Source of the DNA: Anaerolineae bacterium
Lineage (GTDB): Bacteria > Chloroflexota > Anaerolineae > 4572-78 > NAK82
Assembly: GCA_030597485.1 (NCBI GenBank)
Contig: JAUVRU010000129.1
Span: forward strand, 1-6,380
DNA: 6,380 nucleotides
Direction: 5' to 3'
Below are positions 5,503-6,380 of the stretch, piece by piece. A model generated the notes under the pieces. It ran no database searches and was not told where the DNA came from. It saw nothing but the letters and a program-made list of their open reading frames with translations. Within the stretch, counting starts at the first letter, position 1. Every line of letters begins with the position of its first letter. The translations under genes were made by a program, and so were the position numbers.

Positions 5503-6380
5503 TCATAGCTTGTCCTCGGGTGGGCGAGCCAAGACCAGGCTGGCCGCTCCGCCACCAGGTCCATAGGCATTCACCAGCAGGTTGGCTGGTGCTAGCGCCA
5601 AGGGCCTGCGGTTCACCGGGGTGATCCCACCGGGGTCTGGATTCTGCCAACCCTGAGTCGCCGGGAGTAGCTTTTCTCGCATTGTTTGCAGTGCTGTCAC
5701 TATATGTAGTCCGGGAGAGGCAGCATGGGCTTCCCCGAGCATCGACTTGAGCGCGGTCAGGGGAGGCAGTGTTCGCCCGCCCAAGGCCTGCAACGCGCGG
5801 GCCTCGGCCCGATCGAGTACCGGAGACCCCGAGGCTGAGACCAGTATGCCGTCAATCTGCCCCAATTCAAGAGCCGCCTGTTCGAGGGCACGCTGCATCG
5901 CACGTCTCCCCCCTCCACCGAATGGGTCCACCCGCCGCCCCGGGCACGCATCATGGGAGCTTCCAATTCCCGCAACCAGTCCAAGGATCCCAATACCCCG
6001 TTTCCGGGCCGAGGCCGGTGACTCCAGCACTAGGGCTGCGGCGCCTTCTGAGGGTATGATACCATCCCTACCGGCATCCAAGGGCCTGGCAACCGGTGAC
6101 TTCGCCAGTACGCCCAGATTGGCCAACACCTGGTACTGAATGGCCGAAATCTCATCACAGGCCACTACCAGCGCATATCGGATACGACCTGTAGCGATCG
6201 CTATGGCGGCTGTCTCCAGGGTCATGATCAGCGAATGGAATCCACTGGTTACGGTAAAGCTGGGGCCCTTGATGCGATAGTGCAGACTCAGTTCCCCGGC
6301 ACCGGACGCGAAGGTGGTATTTTGGAACAGCAGGGGACGCACCAGCCGCGGTGACTTGAGGAACAGGTCATCCAGAAACC
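5503..6380 (-). CDS. Ketosynthase-fold protein lacking the catalytic triad, chain-length-factor-like (partial)
   Basis: The frame is open to the window edge, so only the last 291 residues or so are present and the true start is outside. A GTG at 6340-6342 is internal to the fold. Residues below count from that GTG. Family marks: KGPSFTV at 25-31, ARPLDAGRDG at 85-94, SEGAAALVLE at 98-107, K199-SM-G203, and the C-terminal NAYGPGGGAASLVLA at 258-272. An ungapped alignment to the FabF pattern places Phe35 (codon 6238-6240) on the nucleophilic Cys, Ser169 on the first His and Glu204 on the second His. It therefore cannot condense by the usual mechanism. Type II PKS chain-length factors also lose the Cys, normally to Gln, and act as a partner of an active ketosynthase, which would lie upstream beyond this window. 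Assignment to the thiolase-fold superfamily is secure. The partner role is inferred. Confidence 0.85.
   Translation of the reverse strand, partial: FLDDLFLKSPRLVRPLLFQNTTFASGAGELSLHYRIKGPSFTVTSGFHSLIMTLETAAIAIATGRIRYALVVACDEISAIQYQVLANLGVLAKSPVARPLDAGRDGIIPSEGAAALVLESPASARKRGIGILGLVAGIGSSHDACPGRRVDPFGGGGRRAMQRALEQAALELGQIDGILVSASGSPVLDRAEARALQALGGRTLPPLTALKSMLGEAHAASPGLHIVTALQTMREKLLPATQGWQNPDPGGITPVNRRPLALAPANLLVNAYGPGGGAASLVLARPPEDKL

Noticed and set aside
5189..5570. Two minus-strand frames (79 and 75 aa) covering the intergenic gap
   Set aside because: They have no recognisable motif and no gene-like spacing. One begins inside the predicted promoter and the other inside the ketosynthase gene. 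The region is AT-rich and better explained as promoter and leader.
1..6380. CRISPR array, tRNA or rRNA genes, insertion sequence ends
   Set aside because: I looked for regularly spaced repeats, cloverleaf-like segments and transposase-like frames with terminal repeats and saw none.

Overview
The window looks like part of a bacterial secondary-metabolite locus in a fairly GC-rich genome. Genes are tightly packed, with GTG and ATG starts and Shine-Dalgarno-like sequences. A proteobacterium is my best guess from the general resemblance to aryl-polyene-type lipid/pigment loci. However, three copies of GCGATCGC in 6.4 kb (a HIP1-like octamer, best known from cyanobacteria) keep the taxonomy open. 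I cannot name the organism.

Layout. Nearly everything is on the minus strand and is transcribed from right to left. At the right edge (5503-6380) is the C-terminal part of a ketosynthase-fold protein that has lost all three catalytic residues (Cys to Phe, His to Ser, His to Glu), like an extreme chain-length factor. A gene-free gap of about 320 bp follows. It holds a good sigma70-like promoter (5400-5428), a long leader and a strong stem-loop just upstream of the next ribosome binding site. Then comes a six-gene operon: acyl carrier protein (4898-5179), FabZ-type dehydratase (4443-4901), FabG-type ketoreductase (3685-4446), AMP-forming acyl ligase (2221-3663), GT1-family glycosyltransferase (959-2224) and radical SAM protein (213-962). 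Four of the five junctions inside this operon are 4-bp GTGA/ATGA overlaps, so translation is probably coupled. At the left edge (3-125) a plus-strand frame ends, probably the C-terminus of a convergent unidentified gene. Its stop codon sits inside one arm of a 16-bp imperfect inverted repeat spanning 122-202.

How the genes may work together (inference). The ligase would activate a carboxylic acid starter or free acyl chain. The ACP would carry the growing chain. A ketosynthase pair (the inactive partner seen here plus an active one presumably beyond 6380), the ketoreductase and the dehydratase would build an unsaturated or polyene acyl chain. The glycosyltransferase would add a sugar, and the radical SAM enzyme would make a difficult C-H based modification. 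The set resembles aryl polyene or ladderane-type 'highly reducing type II' pathways. The combination with a terminal GT1 enzyme and a radical SAM protein with extra C-terminal cysteines is not one I can match to a known product.
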